A stretch of DNA of 64,000 nucleotides from Hyphobacterium sp. CCMP332 (GTDB lineage Bacteria > Bacteroidota > Bacteroidia > Cytophagales > CCMP332): positions 440,001 to 504,000 of the forward strand of contig CP058647.1 in the NCBI GenBank assembly GCA_014323545.1. The letters run 5' to 3'. The notes under the pieces are model-generated. The model was not told the DNA's origin. It did no database searches and saw only the letters and a program-made list of their open reading frames with translations. The position numbers and the translations under genes are program-made. Shown in pieces: positions 24,586 to 37,223 of the stretch. Each line of letters begins with the position of its first letter. The stretch's first letter is position 1.

Positions 24586-26661
24586 ATGCCAAAAACGCTG
24601 AGTAAAGAAAAAATCAATAAAACCACGCTAAAAAAAGCATTTGAATTATTTGCTCAGGCTGTCGCAATGACCAACATATATGAAGCAAATTTTAAATTCG
24701 TTTCCAAATATGTACATGCCACTTCAAGAGGACATGAAGCGGTACAACTGGCTACAGCCCTTCATTTAAATCCCGAAGATTACGCTTACCCTTATTATCG
24801 CGATGAATCCTTTCTTTTAGGAATTGGAATGAAGCCATACGAGCTGATGCTTCAATTGATGGCTAAAAGAGACGATCCATTTTCAGGTGGGAGAACCTAT
24901 TATTCTCATCCCAGTTTGAAAGACAAGGACAAGGTAAAAATACCTCATCAATCTAGTGCTACCGGTATGCAGGCCATTCCAGCCACAGGTGCAGCCATGG
25001 GCCAGCTCTACAAAAATCAAATGAAGCTGAACAAGTCCAAAGCTGAAAAAGAAGCAATCGTGGTTTGCAGTTTAGGTGATGCCTCTATTACCGAAGGAGA
25101 AGTTTCTGAAGCATTTCAAATGGCCGCGTTGAGAAAACTGCCAATACTTTATTTGATTCAGGATAACGAATGGGATATTTCAGCCAACGCCAAAGAAACC
25201 AGAGCACAGGACGCGACAGAATATATTAAAGGCTTTCATGGAATAGAATCAGTCGATCTCAACGGATCCGATTTTATGACTTGTTATGAGGAAATAGGAA
25301 AAGTGATCTCCACCATGCGCAAAGAGCAACGACCATTTCTTGTGCATGCACGTGTTCCACTTCTGAATCATCACACCTCGGGAGTAAGAATGGAATGGTA
25401 TCGCGACGATCTGAAGGAACATCAAAAAAGAGATCCCTATCCTCTATTCAAAAAGCAAATGCTCGAAAATGGATTTACAGAAAAGGAATTAAAAGATATT
25501 GAAAAGAAAGCGGCCAAAAAGGTAGATACAGATTTCCAGAAAGCCAAAAAAGCTGAAGATCCTAAACCTGAAGATCTTTTTAAGCATACAATTGCGCCTA
25601 CAAAAGTCACAAAGGAAAATGGTATAAGAAGACCAATCGGAGCGGTTCCTGAAGTAATGGTAGATGCTGCTCTTCACGCTGTTGAGGAGTTAATGAATAA
25701 GCATAAAGAATGTATGCTTTACGGCCAGGATGTTGGAGCGAGACTGGGTGGTGTTTTCAGAGAAGCAGCAACATTGGCTCAAAAATTTGGTGATGAACGC
25801 GTTTTCAACACTCCCATTCAGGAAGCATTCATAGTTGGTTCTACAGTAGGAATGGCTGCAGTTGGATTAAAACCCATTGTGGAAGTCCAGTTTGCTGATT
25901 ATATTTTCCCGGGAATAAATCAGCTATTTACCGAACTGAGCAGAGCGCACTATCTGACTAATGGGAAATACACGGCAGACATGATTTTAAGAGTACCGAT
26001 TGGAGCCTATGGTTCCGGAGGGCCTTATCATTCTTCTTCAGTAGAGACGATTATTTCCAATATTAGGGGCATTAAAGTAGCCTACCCGAGCAATGGCGCA
26101 GATCTTAAAGGTCTTTTGAAAGCCGCCTACTACGATCCTAATCCTGTCGTGATGTTTGAGCACAAAGGATTGTACTGGTCAAAGGTAAAAGGTACTGATG
26201 CTGCTAAAACCATTGAACCGGCTGAAGACTATATTTTACCATTTGGACAAGCGAATACCTTGCCGGCCGACGATGAGAAGGTAAGTTCCGGAGAATCTCT
26301 GAGTATAATTACCTATGGAATGGGCGTTCACTGGGCTTTGAATGCCAGAAAGGATTTTCCCGGACAAATCGAGATCGTGGATTTAAGAACACTAAATCCT
26401 GTTGATGAGAAGGCAATATTTGAAAGTGTCATAAGAAACAATAAATGTATAGTGCTTACGGAAGAGCCTGTTTTTAACTCTTTTGCCAGAAATATTGCCG
26501 GATTAATTCAGGAGAATTGCTTTGAATATCTGGATGCTCCTGTGATGGTTATTGGTGCTGAGAATACCCCTGCGATTCCGCTTAACAGCACATTGGAAAG
26601 CACCTATTTGCCATCAGTTGATAAGCTGAAAAAGAAAATTAAAGAGCTACTCTCCTACTGA
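24586..26661 (+). CDS. Fused two-oxoacid dehydrogenase E1 (alpha plus beta in one chain)
   Basis: Thiamine-diphosphate dependent decarboxylase subunit. Residues 1 to about 330 form the E1-alpha part (YAYPYYRDESFLLGIG, TPP motif GDASITEGEVSEAF then NEWDIS). Residues about 350 to 691 form the E1-beta part (MLYGQDVGARLGGVFREA, FNTPIQEAFIVGSTVGMA, VEVQFADYIFPGINQ). Such fusions are common in Bacteroidota and usually act on branched-chain oxoacids or pyruvate. E2 and E3 are not adjacent. A PAP2 gene starts 1 nt after the stop. Confidence 0.9.
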   Translation: MPKTLSKEKINKTTLKKAFELFAQAVAMTNIYEANFKFVSKYVHATSRGHEAVQLATALHLNPEDYAYPYYRDESFLLGIGMKPYELMLQLMAKRDDPFSGGRTYYSHPSLKDKDKVKIPHQSSATGMQAIPATGAAMGQLYKNQMKLNKSKAEKEAIVVCSLGDASITEGEVSEAFQMAALRKLPILYLIQDNEWDISANAKETRAQDATEYIKGFHGIESVDLNGSDFMTCYEEIGKVISTMRKEQRPFLVHARVPLLNHHTSGVRMEWYRDDLKEHQKRDPYPLFKKQMLENGFTEKELKDIEKKAAKKVDTDFQKAKKAEDPKPEDLFKHTIAPTKVTKENGIRRPIGAVPEVMVDAALHAVEELMNKHKECMLYGQDVGARLGGVFREAATLAQKFGDERVFNTPIQEAFIVGSTVGMAAVGLKPIVEVQFADYIFPGINQLFTELSRAHYLTNGKYTADMILRVPIGAYGSGGPYHSSSVETIISNIRGIKVAYPSNGADLKGLLKAAYYDPNPVVMFEHKGLYWSKVKGTDAAKTIEPAEDYILPFGQANTLPADDEKVSSGESLSIITYGMGVHWALNARKDFPGQIEIVDLRTLNPVDEKAIFESVIRNNKCIVLTEEPVFNSFARNIAGLIQENCFEYLDAPVMVIGAENTPAIPLNSTLESTYLPSVDKLKKKIKELLSY

Positions 26662-26662
26662 T

Positions 26663-27247
26663 ATGCTTGAAATACTCATAGAATGGGATAAGCAGCTGTT
26701 TTTCTTTATAAATAGTCATAATAGTCCTTTTTGGGATGCTTTTATGAAATTCATGAGCGATAAGGGCTCCTGGTATATTCTTTATGCCATAATCATAGCA
26801 TTTCTGATTTATTCCTACAAAAAGCATATCTGGCTCCCCGCAATTATGATTGGGCTTACCATATTAATAGCCGACCAGACTTCAAGTGGTTTTCTCAAAC
26901 CAACCGTAGAAAGACACCGGCCCTGTAAGGATCCCGAAATTGGTGAAATGGTAAGAACTCCTGGTGGTTGCGGTGGATTGTATGGTTTCACAAGTTCGCA
27001 TGCATCGAATCACTTCGGTATTGCTGTATTGCTAATTTTGATGGGTAGAAACTGTTCCAAATGGGTATGGTTATTCCTTCCCTGGGCAGCACTGATCGCC
27101 TATTCAAGAGTTTACTTAGGAGTCCATTATCCGGGAGATGTGATTGTGGGTGGATTGATTGGAGTAACAGCAGCTTTTATTGCTTTTTATATTGGAAAAT
27201 GGATTTCTACTAAAACCGGAGCCCGATTAAAAGTTCTGCCCATTTAA
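26663..27247 (+). CDS. PAP2-family membrane phosphatase
   Basis: 194 residues with about five membrane segments. The three phosphatase motifs are present: KPTVERHRPC, SSHASNHFG and SRVYLGVHYPGDV, with the catalytic His in the second and third. Probable substrates are lipid phosphates such as undecaprenyl or phosphatidylglycerol phosphate. It reads with the E1 gene upstream, though no functional link is apparent. Confidence 0.9.
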   Translation: MLEILIEWDKQLFFFINSHNSPFWDAFMKFMSDKGSWYILYAIIIAFLIYSYKKHIWLPAIMIGLTILIADQTSSGFLKPTVERHRPCKDPEIGEMVRTPGGCGGLYGFTSSHASNHFGIAVLLILMGRNCSKWVWLFLPWAALIAYSRVYLGVHYPGDVIVGGLIGVTAAFIAFYIGKWISTKTGARLKVLPI

Positions 27248-27377
27248 TTGTATTCACTTTTAGAAAATTTTCTCTCACACTTGTCCTCGCTTGCTACTTA
27301 AGCGATAAAATGAAGCTTTTTGATTTAAGAAAATTAGTGATTAAAAATTTCGCGTTCTGAAATTTCCAATTGAATTT

Positions 27378-27716
27378 TTAACCTCTTGCCTTCTTTAGCA
27401 AAGTTCCACTCAAGCCGAAAAGACCGGCAACCAAACCACCAATCAAAGCCGTAATCAGAATCATAAGAAAGGAACCGTCAGAACTCAAAATCATATTTGA
27501 CATGCGATTTGAAAGAATACTGTCATTCTGCATATCGATATAAAAAGCAAGCCCCCCCCAGTATAAAAATACCGTCAGAAAAGATATAAGAAATGATTTC
27601 AAGGCATTGCTTTCAAAAGCATAAGCACATGCAAAAGCAACAAGGCCAATGATCCACCAGGGAAACATGTATCCCAAAACTACCGATAAGACTAATAAAC
27701 TTGCTATTTGCTTCAT
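27378..27716 (-). CDS. Small membrane protein of unknown function
   Basis: 112 residues with about four hydrophobic segments and a basic C-terminus (LLKKARG). It overlaps the upstream penicillin acylase gene by 4 nt (ATGA), so the pair is translationally coupled. I recognise no family. The 130 bp between it and the PAP2 gene holds nothing I can identify. Confidence 0.65.
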   Translation of the reverse strand: MKQIASLLVLSVVLGYMFPWWIIGLVAFACAYAFESNALKSFLISFLTVFLYWGGLAFYIDMQNDSILSNRMSNMILSSDGSFLMILITALIGGLVAGLFGLSGTLLKKARG

Positions 27717-30163
27717 TTTGATGATGTAAATATGATTCTGCCAATTTCATTTTCACCTAAATCATCGGCACTTTGAATATAATTTAATGGCCATAGCTCT
27801 CCACTTGCCCAATCTTCAACCATATTGGCATAAAAAGGACTTCCGGGATTTCCCGATTGCCCTCCGGGATAAATTCCAAATCCATTGGGTTCATCTCCAA
27901 GTTCTACAACCATTCTCCAGCTTGGGCCCTTGGTCTTTTTGGTGGCATTGACCATGTTATGGCCACCGCCAATCCATAATTCATCCGTTCCCATTCCCGG
28001 TATTCGTGCCAGATGGCCAACAAAAGTTCCTTTTACCGTTCCCCACTGCCAGGTTTTTATTTCATCTCCAAATTTCCGTTCGAGATATTTTATGGAACTG
28101 GCAAAACTTTCATGAACAATATCTGCCCTGCTCTCTTTCTCAGGACTGTTTATATCATCAAACCATATGGCTTCCATGGAATCCTTTAATAATAGCAAAG
28201 ACCTGGTATTATCGGGTCTCAGCATTACTGGCTCTTTTTCATTGAATTCATCATCCCATAGTGCTTTGTCATAGAATTCCCATAATGCATCATAAATTGA
28301 CGCGGCAATGGATTCTGCATCCATTTTATAATCCCAGTTCTTCAATATAGATATTGACTTTTTCTCTAGTTCTGACTTGTTCTTTTTTGATTCGAGAATT
28401 TTCAGAAAATGAGGAACTGCTATTTCGGCCTGAAGATTAAAATTATCATTCTGTATGGTCCTTAAATCATCAGCGCGTGCATTTTCAAGATTTTCAAGTA
28501 AATCATTGATCCTCGCCCCTCTTTCAAAAGTGGTAAATTCCCAATTCAGATAATAGGGATAAAGGCTATCAGTAACGTCTTGATTCGCGGAACTAACAAA
28601 GCCTCTTTCAGGATTTTTTACATGCGGATTGTGCTCCTGAGGCACCCAGCCCTGCCAGTCGTGAAGTGGATTGGAACCATCGAGTATGTATTTCCCCTGT
28701 CCTTCCCATTTTAGCGGAAAACGCCCATTTGGCCAGATGGCTATATTGTTTAGTTTATCGGCATATATGAAATTCTGTGCGGGGCAGCTCCAGTATTTTA
28801 ATGCTGAGGTATAATCCTCATAGTTTTTAGCGCGATTGAGCAAATAGAATGTTTTTATCTCATTGCTTGGTTCATGGGCCATCCATCGCATGGCACAGCC
28901 ACTAGGAAGCGTTGGCCTTAATGACTTTTCACCGGGATTAAATACAACCGGACCATGGTGTGTATGTACAACTTCCTGAAAATAATCATCAGCACCTCTG
29001 ACTTTAATAGTAGAATTTCTTTTGCTCGTATTTTTCCATCTACCTTCGTGATAATACTCCGAAAGTGTGGAGTCCTTAAATTTTATTTTGTACCAATCCA
29101 GAACATCAGAATCTACATTGGTAAATCCCCAGGCGATATCTTTATTAAACCCGATAATCACTCCCGGAGCGCCTTGTAAACAGACACCATATGTATTCAT
29201 TTCGGGTGTAACCAAATGCATCTGCATCCAGATAGAGGGAAGCGTTAGACTTAAATGTGGATCATTTGACAAAATGGGTTTATTCGTTGCCGATCGCGAA
29301 CCGGAAATTGCCCAATTATTGCTTCCATTGTCTTTATCCGGTTCTAAATAGGATAAATAAGATGATCCTGAATTTTCTACTAGGGCCTTTTCTGCATCTT
29401 CAGGAACATTTGGAATTACCAGCGGTTCAAAGTCGGGTTTTGTACCTGGTGGAATTATCGGATCCATGTAAGGTTCATCAGAGATGTAAAGTTTTTTTAC
29501 TACATCAGAACCGTACTTTTTGAGAACATTGGTCAAACGCAGGTCAGTATTATATCCAGAAAGATCCCAAGACATATAGTTAAGCAACAATACCGTTTTA
29601 ATATTAGACCATTTTTCAGGTTCATAGTCAAGGATTTTATATTCCAGGGGTTTGTTTCGTGGACTCAAATTGTCCAAATAGTAATTAATGCCGTCGGTAT
29701 AGGCGTTTAAAACAGCAAACATTTTATCATCGCGTTCTATGTATTGCAATGTTCGTTTTGCCGACCAGTTCATGCCTATTTTTCTTTGAAAGCGATCGAG
29801 GTCTAAGGCTCTTTCCCCTACGATTTCGGATAATCTGCCGGCAGCGTAAAGTGCTTGAAATTCCATTTGCCATAGTCGTAATTTTGCGGTAACATAGCCT
29901 TGAGCGAAATATAGGTCGCGATCGTTGTATGCGAAAATATGTGGCACCATATTATCATCGAATACAATTTTAACTTCCTCTGAAACAGATTTTATATCCT
30001 TTTCTAATGTAAAGGTTATTCCAACTGCTTCGGCATTTTGCCAAAATCCTGAATGTGGATTGAATAATTTTCCCATTGGAGGTGTACTGCCAAATTGGGT
30101 ATTTGACAGGTAAACTAAACCAACACTAATAATAAGGGAAATAACAAAACTCAGATACTTCAT
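27713..30163 (-). CDS. Penicillin acylase family N-terminal-nucleophile amidase
   Basis: Periplasmic hydrolase matured by autocatalytic cleavage before the nucleophilic serine. The 816-residue precursor has an N-terminal membrane/signal segment, an A chain (NMVPHIFAYNDRDLYFAQGY, GRLSEIVG), a spacer, and the cleavage site DNG/S281-NNWAISG. A B chain follows with LSNDPHLSLTLPSIWMQ and a WGFTNVDSD motif. Relatives cleave acyl amides, including acyl-homoserine lactones and beta-lactams. The true substrate is unknown. Confidence 0.92.
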   Translation of the reverse strand: MKYLSFVISLIISVGLVYLSNTQFGSTPPMGKLFNPHSGFWQNAEAVGITFTLEKDIKSVSEEVKIVFDDNMVPHIFAYNDRDLYFAQGYVTAKLRLWQMEFQALYAAGRLSEIVGERALDLDRFQRKIGMNWSAKRTLQYIERDDKMFAVLNAYTDGINYYLDNLSPRNKPLEYKILDYEPEKWSNIKTVLLLNYMSWDLSGYNTDLRLTNVLKKYGSDVVKKLYISDEPYMDPIIPPGTKPDFEPLVIPNVPEDAEKALVENSGSSYLSYLEPDKDNGSNNWAISGSRSATNKPILSNDPHLSLTLPSIWMQMHLVTPEMNTYGVCLQGAPGVIIGFNKDIAWGFTNVDSDVLDWYKIKFKDSTLSEYYHEGRWKNTSKRNSTIKVRGADDYFQEVVHTHHGPVVFNPGEKSLRPTLPSGCAMRWMAHEPSNEIKTFYLLNRAKNYEDYTSALKYWSCPAQNFIYADKLNNIAIWPNGRFPLKWEGQGKYILDGSNPLHDWQGWVPQEHNPHVKNPERGFVSSANQDVTDSLYPYYLNWEFTTFERGARINDLLENLENARADDLRTIQNDNFNLQAEIAVPHFLKILESKKNKSELEKKSISILKNWDYKMDAESIAASIYDALWEFYDKALWDDEFNEKEPVMLRPDNTRSLLLLKDSMEAIWFDDINSPEKESRADIVHESFASSIKYLERKFGDEIKTWQWGTVKGTFVGHLARIPGMGTDELWIGGGHNMVNATKKTKGPSWRMVVELGDEPNGFGIYPGGQSGNPGSPFYANMVEDWASGELWPLNYIQSADDLGENEIGRIIFTSSK

Positions 30164-30218
30164 AAAAAGGCCAATGATTTATTCATAAATCTAAATAATT
30201 TTAAACTTTAAATATACT

Positions 30219-31175
30219 TTGGAAACACTTATTAGCACTGACCTTAAAAAAGCCAAAACCTTTCTTAAACAAGGTGATTTGGTTGCGGTACCTACTGAAA
30301 CAGTATACGGCCTGGCAGCATGCTACAATAATAAATCTGCCATTCAGAATATTTTCAGTGTCAAAAACCGACCAGCTTATGACCCACTGATCCTACATGC
30401 TTCTAACTTATCCATGATTAAAGCGCTGATTGTAAACGAATTTCCTCCGCTTGCCGAAAAACTAGCCGAAAAATTCTGGCCCGGCCCCCTTTCCATGGTT
30501 TTGCCAAAAAATGAGACTATTGACCCAATCATTACGGCAGGTCTGGAAACTGTTGCCTTGAGAATTCCCGGTCATGATTTATTGCTTTCATTAATTTCAA
30601 AGTTGAATATGCCCCTGGCGGCGCCCAGCGCCAATCCATTTGGTTACATAAGTCCCACAACAGCAAAACATGTAAATGATCAACTCGGTGGGCAAATTGC
30701 AATGATCCTGGATGGCGGCCCGGCCAAAATCGGACTTGAGTCTACCATTGTGGAAGTAAAAGGGAATCATCTTATTGTATTGCGTGCCGGTGGAGTTGCC
30801 ATAGAAGAATTAAAGGAATTTGACTCAAATTTGGAGATTAGGACATCATCATCAAAACCCAATGCACCGGGAATGCTCGACAAACATTATGCTCCAAAAA
30901 AAGACTTTCGCTTTCAAAAGAACTTTAATTCCTCAAGGGATAATTCTCAAATTGGATTGATCCGATTCAATTCCTTCTCGGAAGATTTTCCTTTTGAAAA
31001 TCAAATTGTACTCAGCCCAGAAGGAAAAATTGAGATTGCGGCACAAAAACTCTACTCTGCTATGCGAGAAATGGATCAAAGTCGCTATGAAATCATTCTC
31101 ACAGAAACTTTTCCAAATCAAGGGATTGGCATTGCAATGAATGACAGAATTCTACGCGCTGTCAATCGGAATTAA
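30219..31175 (+). CDS. tsaC: Threonylcarbamoyl-AMP synthase (Sua5/YwlC type)
   Basis: Makes the activated threonylcarbamoyl group for t6A37 of ANN-decoding tRNAs. The YrdC domain shows PTETVYGLAACYNNK, KNRPAYDPLILHASN and LAAPSANPFGYISPT. A Sua5 C-terminal domain follows the linker at APGMLDKHYAPK. At 318 residues it is the long Sua5 form. TTG start. t6A is also the substrate of the MtaB enzyme encoded at 50147. Confidence 0.93.
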   Translation: METLISTDLKKAKTFLKQGDLVAVPTETVYGLAACYNNKSAIQNIFSVKNRPAYDPLILHASNLSMIKALIVNEFPPLAEKLAEKFWPGPLSMVLPKNETIDPIITAGLETVALRIPGHDLLLSLISKLNMPLAAPSANPFGYISPTTAKHVNDQLGGQIAMILDGGPAKIGLESTIVEVKGNHLIVLRAGGVAIEELKEFDSNLEIRTSSSKPNAPGMLDKHYAPKKDFRFQKNFNSSRDNSQIGLIRFNSFSEDFPFENQIVLSPEGKIEIAAQKLYSAMREMDQSRYEIILTETFPNQGIGIAMNDRILRAVNRN

Positions 31176-31176
31176 T

Positions 31177-31184
31177 TATATTTG
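31177..31184 (+). promoter_or_regulatory. Putative -7 box for the DUF4920 gene
   Basis: TATATTTG matches TAnnTTTG, 17 nt before the ATG at 31202, and overlaps the gap after tsaC. No clear -33 element. Confidence 0.5.
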
Positions 31185-31201
31185 CACAAAAATTTAAAAC
31201 C

Positions 31202-31714
31202 ATGAAATATACTTTAATCGCTTTATTGGCAATAGCAGTTTTGGCTTGCGATACAAAGACAAACGAATCAGAAACGGCAGAGGTTGAGTCTTCGGAAATA
31301 TCAGCTAATGATGGATGGGCTTCATATGGAGATACCATAGATACGGAAAATGTTATGACTGCTGAAGAAATGATGGTGATGGTCGATGAAAGCGGGATGG
31401 CTACAGCTAAATTAGAAGGTACAATTGAGGAAGCCTGTCAAAAAAAAGGGTGCTGGATGAAAGTAAAAGTTGAAGGTATGGAAGATCCGATAAGGGTCAC
31501 TTTCAAGGATTACGGTTTTTTTGTTCCTCTTAATTCAGCAGGAAATTCAGTAGTTATGGAAGGTGTAGCAAAATTAGATACGGTTGAAGTTGATATATTA
31601 AAGCATTATGCTGAAGATGCCGGAAAGACTCAAGATGAAATCGATGCCATTACCGAACCCGAAATCAAACTGGCATTTGAAGCCGTCGGTGTAAAAATCA
31701 AGGAAAAGATCTAA
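31202..31714 (+). CDS. DUF4920 lipoprotein
   Basis: 170 residues with a lipoprotein signal (LLAIAVLAC). An acidic linker is followed by the DUF4920 core: GTIEEACQKKGCWMKVKV, RVTFKDYGFFVPL, VMEGVAKLDTVEVD and HYAEDAGKTQDEIDAI. The pair of Cys in EACQKKGC is characteristic. Function unknown; the family is an OB-like periplasmic domain widespread in Bacteroidota. Confidence 0.82.
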   Translation: MKYTLIALLAIAVLACDTKTNESETAEVESSEISANDGWASYGDTIDTENVMTAEEMMVMVDESGMATAKLEGTIEEACQKKGCWMKVKVEGMEDPIRVTFKDYGFFVPLNSAGNSVVMEGVAKLDTVEVDILKHYAEDAGKTQDEIDAITEPEIKLAFEAVGVKIKEKI

Positions 31715-31752
31715 ATCAGGTCTTTTCTTTATTCCTAAATAATTAATTCTAA

Positions 31753-33537
31753 ATGGGTAAATTTCATTTACTCCTAATTGTATATTGTCTTTGCCTTTTT
31801 GATTTAAAGGCTCAGAAAATTAGCTATACGGTAGATTTAAGAGAGCCTCATAAAAACACTTACCGGGTCAGCCTTGAGTTAGACTACAAAAATGCTCCTG
31901 ATACTGTGGTTTTAAAAATGGCCACATGGACACCCGGATCTTATTTGATAAGAGAATTCGCCAAACATGTAAATAGTTATTCTGCCAGCAATAGAAAAGG
32001 CGAAAAACTTCATTCCTACAAAAAAGACAAAAACACATGGGTCGTACATAACGATGGACAAAAAATCATTGTTTTTAACTATTCGGTCTATGCCCATGAA
32101 CTAAGCGTTCGCACTACTTTTCTCAATGGGGATTTAGGATTGATTAATGGCACAGCTTTGTACATTTATCCTGATAATGTTTTGGATAAAAATGCGGACG
32201 TTCAATTTATCCTGCCGAAATCATGGAATATTTCAACAACTCTGCCTCTTATTGATGAAAAGGAAAACATTTATAAGTCAATCAATTACGACCAGTTGTT
32301 TGATTGTCCCGTTTTATTGGGAAAACACAATGAATTTGCTTTTGAGGCCAAAGGGGTAAAACACCGGATGGCAATAAATTCTACCACTTTTTACGATCCG
32401 GAAATACTAAAAGAGGACATAAGCAAAATTGTAGAGGCGCAGACTGAAATATTTAATGATAATCCCAATAAGGAATATCTATTTATTGTTATTGCCCGAA
32501 AATACGATGGAGGCGGCCTGGAACACAAAAACAGCACTACTTTAATTATTGACAGATTCAATCTGGCCAAAGAATCCTCTTACAGACAATTTTTAGGTTT
32601 AGTGGCGCATGAGTATTTCCATTTATGGAATGTTAAACGCCTGCGGCCATTGGAGTTGGGGCCATTTGACTATGAAAAAGAAAACTATACCGATCTTTTA
32701 TGGGTAATGGAGGGCTTCACTTCATATTACGGTACAAAAACCCTTATCAGAATTGGAGAAAGTGAAGAAAATTCATTCTTCAGACGAATTGCAAATTCAT
32801 GGGAAAGAGAATATCTAAGACCGGGAGCAAAAATTCAGAGTATTGCGGAATCGAGTCTGGATGCATGGATAAAATTTTACAGAGATGATGAAAATGATTA
32901 TAACGCCACAGTCTCCTATTATGGCCGTGGATTTTTAATGGCAGCGATGCTGGAAATGTTAATTGTTCGGGAAAGCAATGCAGAATATAGTCTTGATGAA
33001 TTGATGAAAAGACTATATGAAAAATACCATATATCCAATTCCAGAGGCTTTACTATGAAAGAATTCATTAAAGAGATTAATGATTTATGCGACAAGGATT
33101 ATTCGGGGTTCTTCAAAAAATACATTTATGACACTCAAATACCACCTTTAGACAGTATTATGCGACCATTTGGTTATGAGGTTAAATTTGAAACATCCTC
33201 AAATTCAGAATGGGGATTCAGGGTTAAAAATGAAGACGAGCATTATAAAATTAATAGGATTATTTCGGGAACACCGGCTCATAAAGCTGGGCTAAATGTT
33301 GACGATGAAATAATCGCAATCGACAGTTTTGCCTTTGATATGCGTAAATTGGCCTTTTTCGCCGAGTATTATCCAGACAATTATAGTTTGGATTTTGTAG
33401 TAATTCGCGATGATATCCTTAAAAAAATATCTTTAATGACCCCTGAAGCCACAAAAAATACACTCGAAATCAGTCAAATTCCTGAGTTAAATGAAGATGA
33501 AGTAAGGTTTCGAAAGAAAATGTTGTTTAATAATTGA
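31753..33537 (+). CDS. M61-family metallopeptidase with PDZ domain
   Basis: 594 residues with a signal sequence. The zinc site is HEYFH (H286, E287, H290) in VAHEYFHLWNVKRLRP, with the downstream EGFTSYYG glutamate region. A C-terminal PDZ domain covers about residues 470-560 (GTPAHKAGLNVDDEIIAID). M61 enzymes are glycyl or basic aminopeptidases; the exported form probably trims peptides in the periplasm. Confidence 0.92.
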   Translation: MGKFHLLLIVYCLCLFDLKAQKISYTVDLREPHKNTYRVSLELDYKNAPDTVVLKMATWTPGSYLIREFAKHVNSYSASNRKGEKLHSYKKDKNTWVVHNDGQKIIVFNYSVYAHELSVRTTFLNGDLGLINGTALYIYPDNVLDKNADVQFILPKSWNISTTLPLIDEKENIYKSINYDQLFDCPVLLGKHNEFAFEAKGVKHRMAINSTTFYDPEILKEDISKIVEAQTEIFNDNPNKEYLFIVIARKYDGGGLEHKNSTTLIIDRFNLAKESSYRQFLGLVAHEYFHLWNVKRLRPLELGPFDYEKENYTDLLWVMEGFTSYYGTKTLIRIGESEENSFFRRIANSWEREYLRPGAKIQSIAESSLDAWIKFYRDDENDYNATVSYYGRGFLMAAMLEMLIVRESNAEYSLDELMKRLYEKYHISNSRGFTMKEFIKEINDLCDKDYSGFFKKYIYDTQIPPLDSIMRPFGYEVKFETSSNSEWGFRVKNEDEHYKINRIISGTPAHKAGLNVDDEIIAIDSFAFDMRKLAFFAEYYPDNYSLDFVVIRDDILKKISLMTPEATKNTLEISQIPELNEDEVRFRKKMLFNN

Positions 33538-33557
33538 TTGATTCAAGTATATAAAGG

Positions 33558-33565
33558 TATATTTG
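33558..33565 (+). promoter_or_regulatory. Putative -7 box for the lipoprotein gene at 33612
   Basis: TATATTTG fits the Bacteroidota consensus TAnnTTTG and lies 46 nt before the start codon, giving a leader of normal length. Confidence 0.5.
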
Positions 33566-33611
33566 TCAAAGTCAAAATTTTCTTATTTTTAGCTCCATAA
33601 ATCGTTCTGGT

Positions 33612-34535
33612 ATGAAAAAATTAATCCGTGTCTCATTTTCCGTTTTATTGTCTTTTTACATGATTTCATGTGGATCGGGAGATTCGAGCCAAGAAAAAGA
33701 AAAGGACCTTGAAGATGTAGTTGTGGATCAGGTAGATCCCGAATTCAAAGAAGAATTTAAAGCGGCAATTAAAAAGTTGCCATCTCCATTGGAGATTTCA
33801 CAGTTTATAAACAGTACCGGAGCGGCTTATAATAGAGAAATATTAAACCCATATGAGGATGTGGATAAATACATGACCACCAATCAGAAAAAAGCATTGA
33901 ATCTCGGAATTTATGTAGCTGACTTGGGTTATTCATGTGCTTATTATGTGCAGGAAGATATTATTCAGTATGTAAACGCAGTTAAAGTAGTATCCGATCA
34001 ACTGGGTGTTTCCGGAGCATTTGGACAGGAAAAAATTGCAAAATTTGAGCAAAGCCTTCCAAACAAAGATTCCCTTATTAAAGTCGTTACTGAAAATATT
34101 TATCTAACCGACGATATTCTTATTGAAAATGACAAATTAGATATGACTGCCTTGATTCTGGCGGGTAGTTTTATCGAAGGATTGCATATTTCTACATCGA
34201 TTGTTAAAAATTATCCCAATGACCTTCCTGATGAATTCAGGTTTCAAATTCTTAACCCAATCATCACAGAAATAGATGAGCAAGAAGAGACATTGGCATT
34301 GCTTCTTGATATCATGAGCAATTTTGAAGATAATGAAGCCATAGATCAAATGGAATCAAGACTCGCTGAATTAAATGATGTTTATTCAGGAATAAAAGAA
34401 AACAAAGCTCAGGTCCCCGAAAGTGAGGATGTGAATGCAGATGCCGGTATGATGGTTGAGCCTGTTTTGAATAAGGAACAATTGGAAATGATCACTAACA
34501 AAGTTGTTGAAATTCGAAATGTAATTATCAGCTAA
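33612..34535 (+). CDS. Hypothetical acidic lipoprotein
   Basis: 307 residues. A lipoprotein signal (SFYMISCGSGDSS) is followed by a largely alpha-helical, acidic protein without cysteines apart from one in DLGYSCAYYVQ. I recognise no family. A conserved-looking segment, FINSTGAAYNREILNP then LNLGIYVADLGYSCAYYVQ, suggests a real structured domain. It ends before a strong terminator and appears monocistronic. Confidence 0.75.
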   Translation: MKKLIRVSFSVLLSFYMISCGSGDSSQEKEKDLEDVVVDQVDPEFKEEFKAAIKKLPSPLEISQFINSTGAAYNREILNPYEDVDKYMTTNQKKALNLGIYVADLGYSCAYYVQEDIIQYVNAVKVVSDQLGVSGAFGQEKIAKFEQSLPNKDSLIKVVTENIYLTDDILIENDKLDMTALILAGSFIEGLHISTSIVKNYPNDLPDEFRFQILNPIITEIDEQEETLALLLDIMSNFEDNEAIDQMESRLAELNDVYSGIKENKAQVPESEDVNADAGMMVEPVLNKEQLEMITNKVVEIRNVIIS

Positions 34536-34558
34536 GGATTTATTGCAATTTATTTTTT

Positions 34559-34591
34559 TAAGCACCGTCGAAAGCGGTGCTTTTCTTTTTT
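34559..34591 (+). terminator. Rho-independent terminator after the hypothetical lipoprotein
   Basis: The stem AGCACCG / CGGTGCT with a TCGAAAG loop is followed by a T-rich tract. It isolates the lipoprotein gene from ligA. Confidence 0.85.
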
Positions 34592-34647
34592 TCAGCAACG
34601 AAAAGTACTTTTATTAATCAGCTTTAAGCTTGATATTCGTACTTTAA

Positions 34648-37223
<2,576 letters not shown>
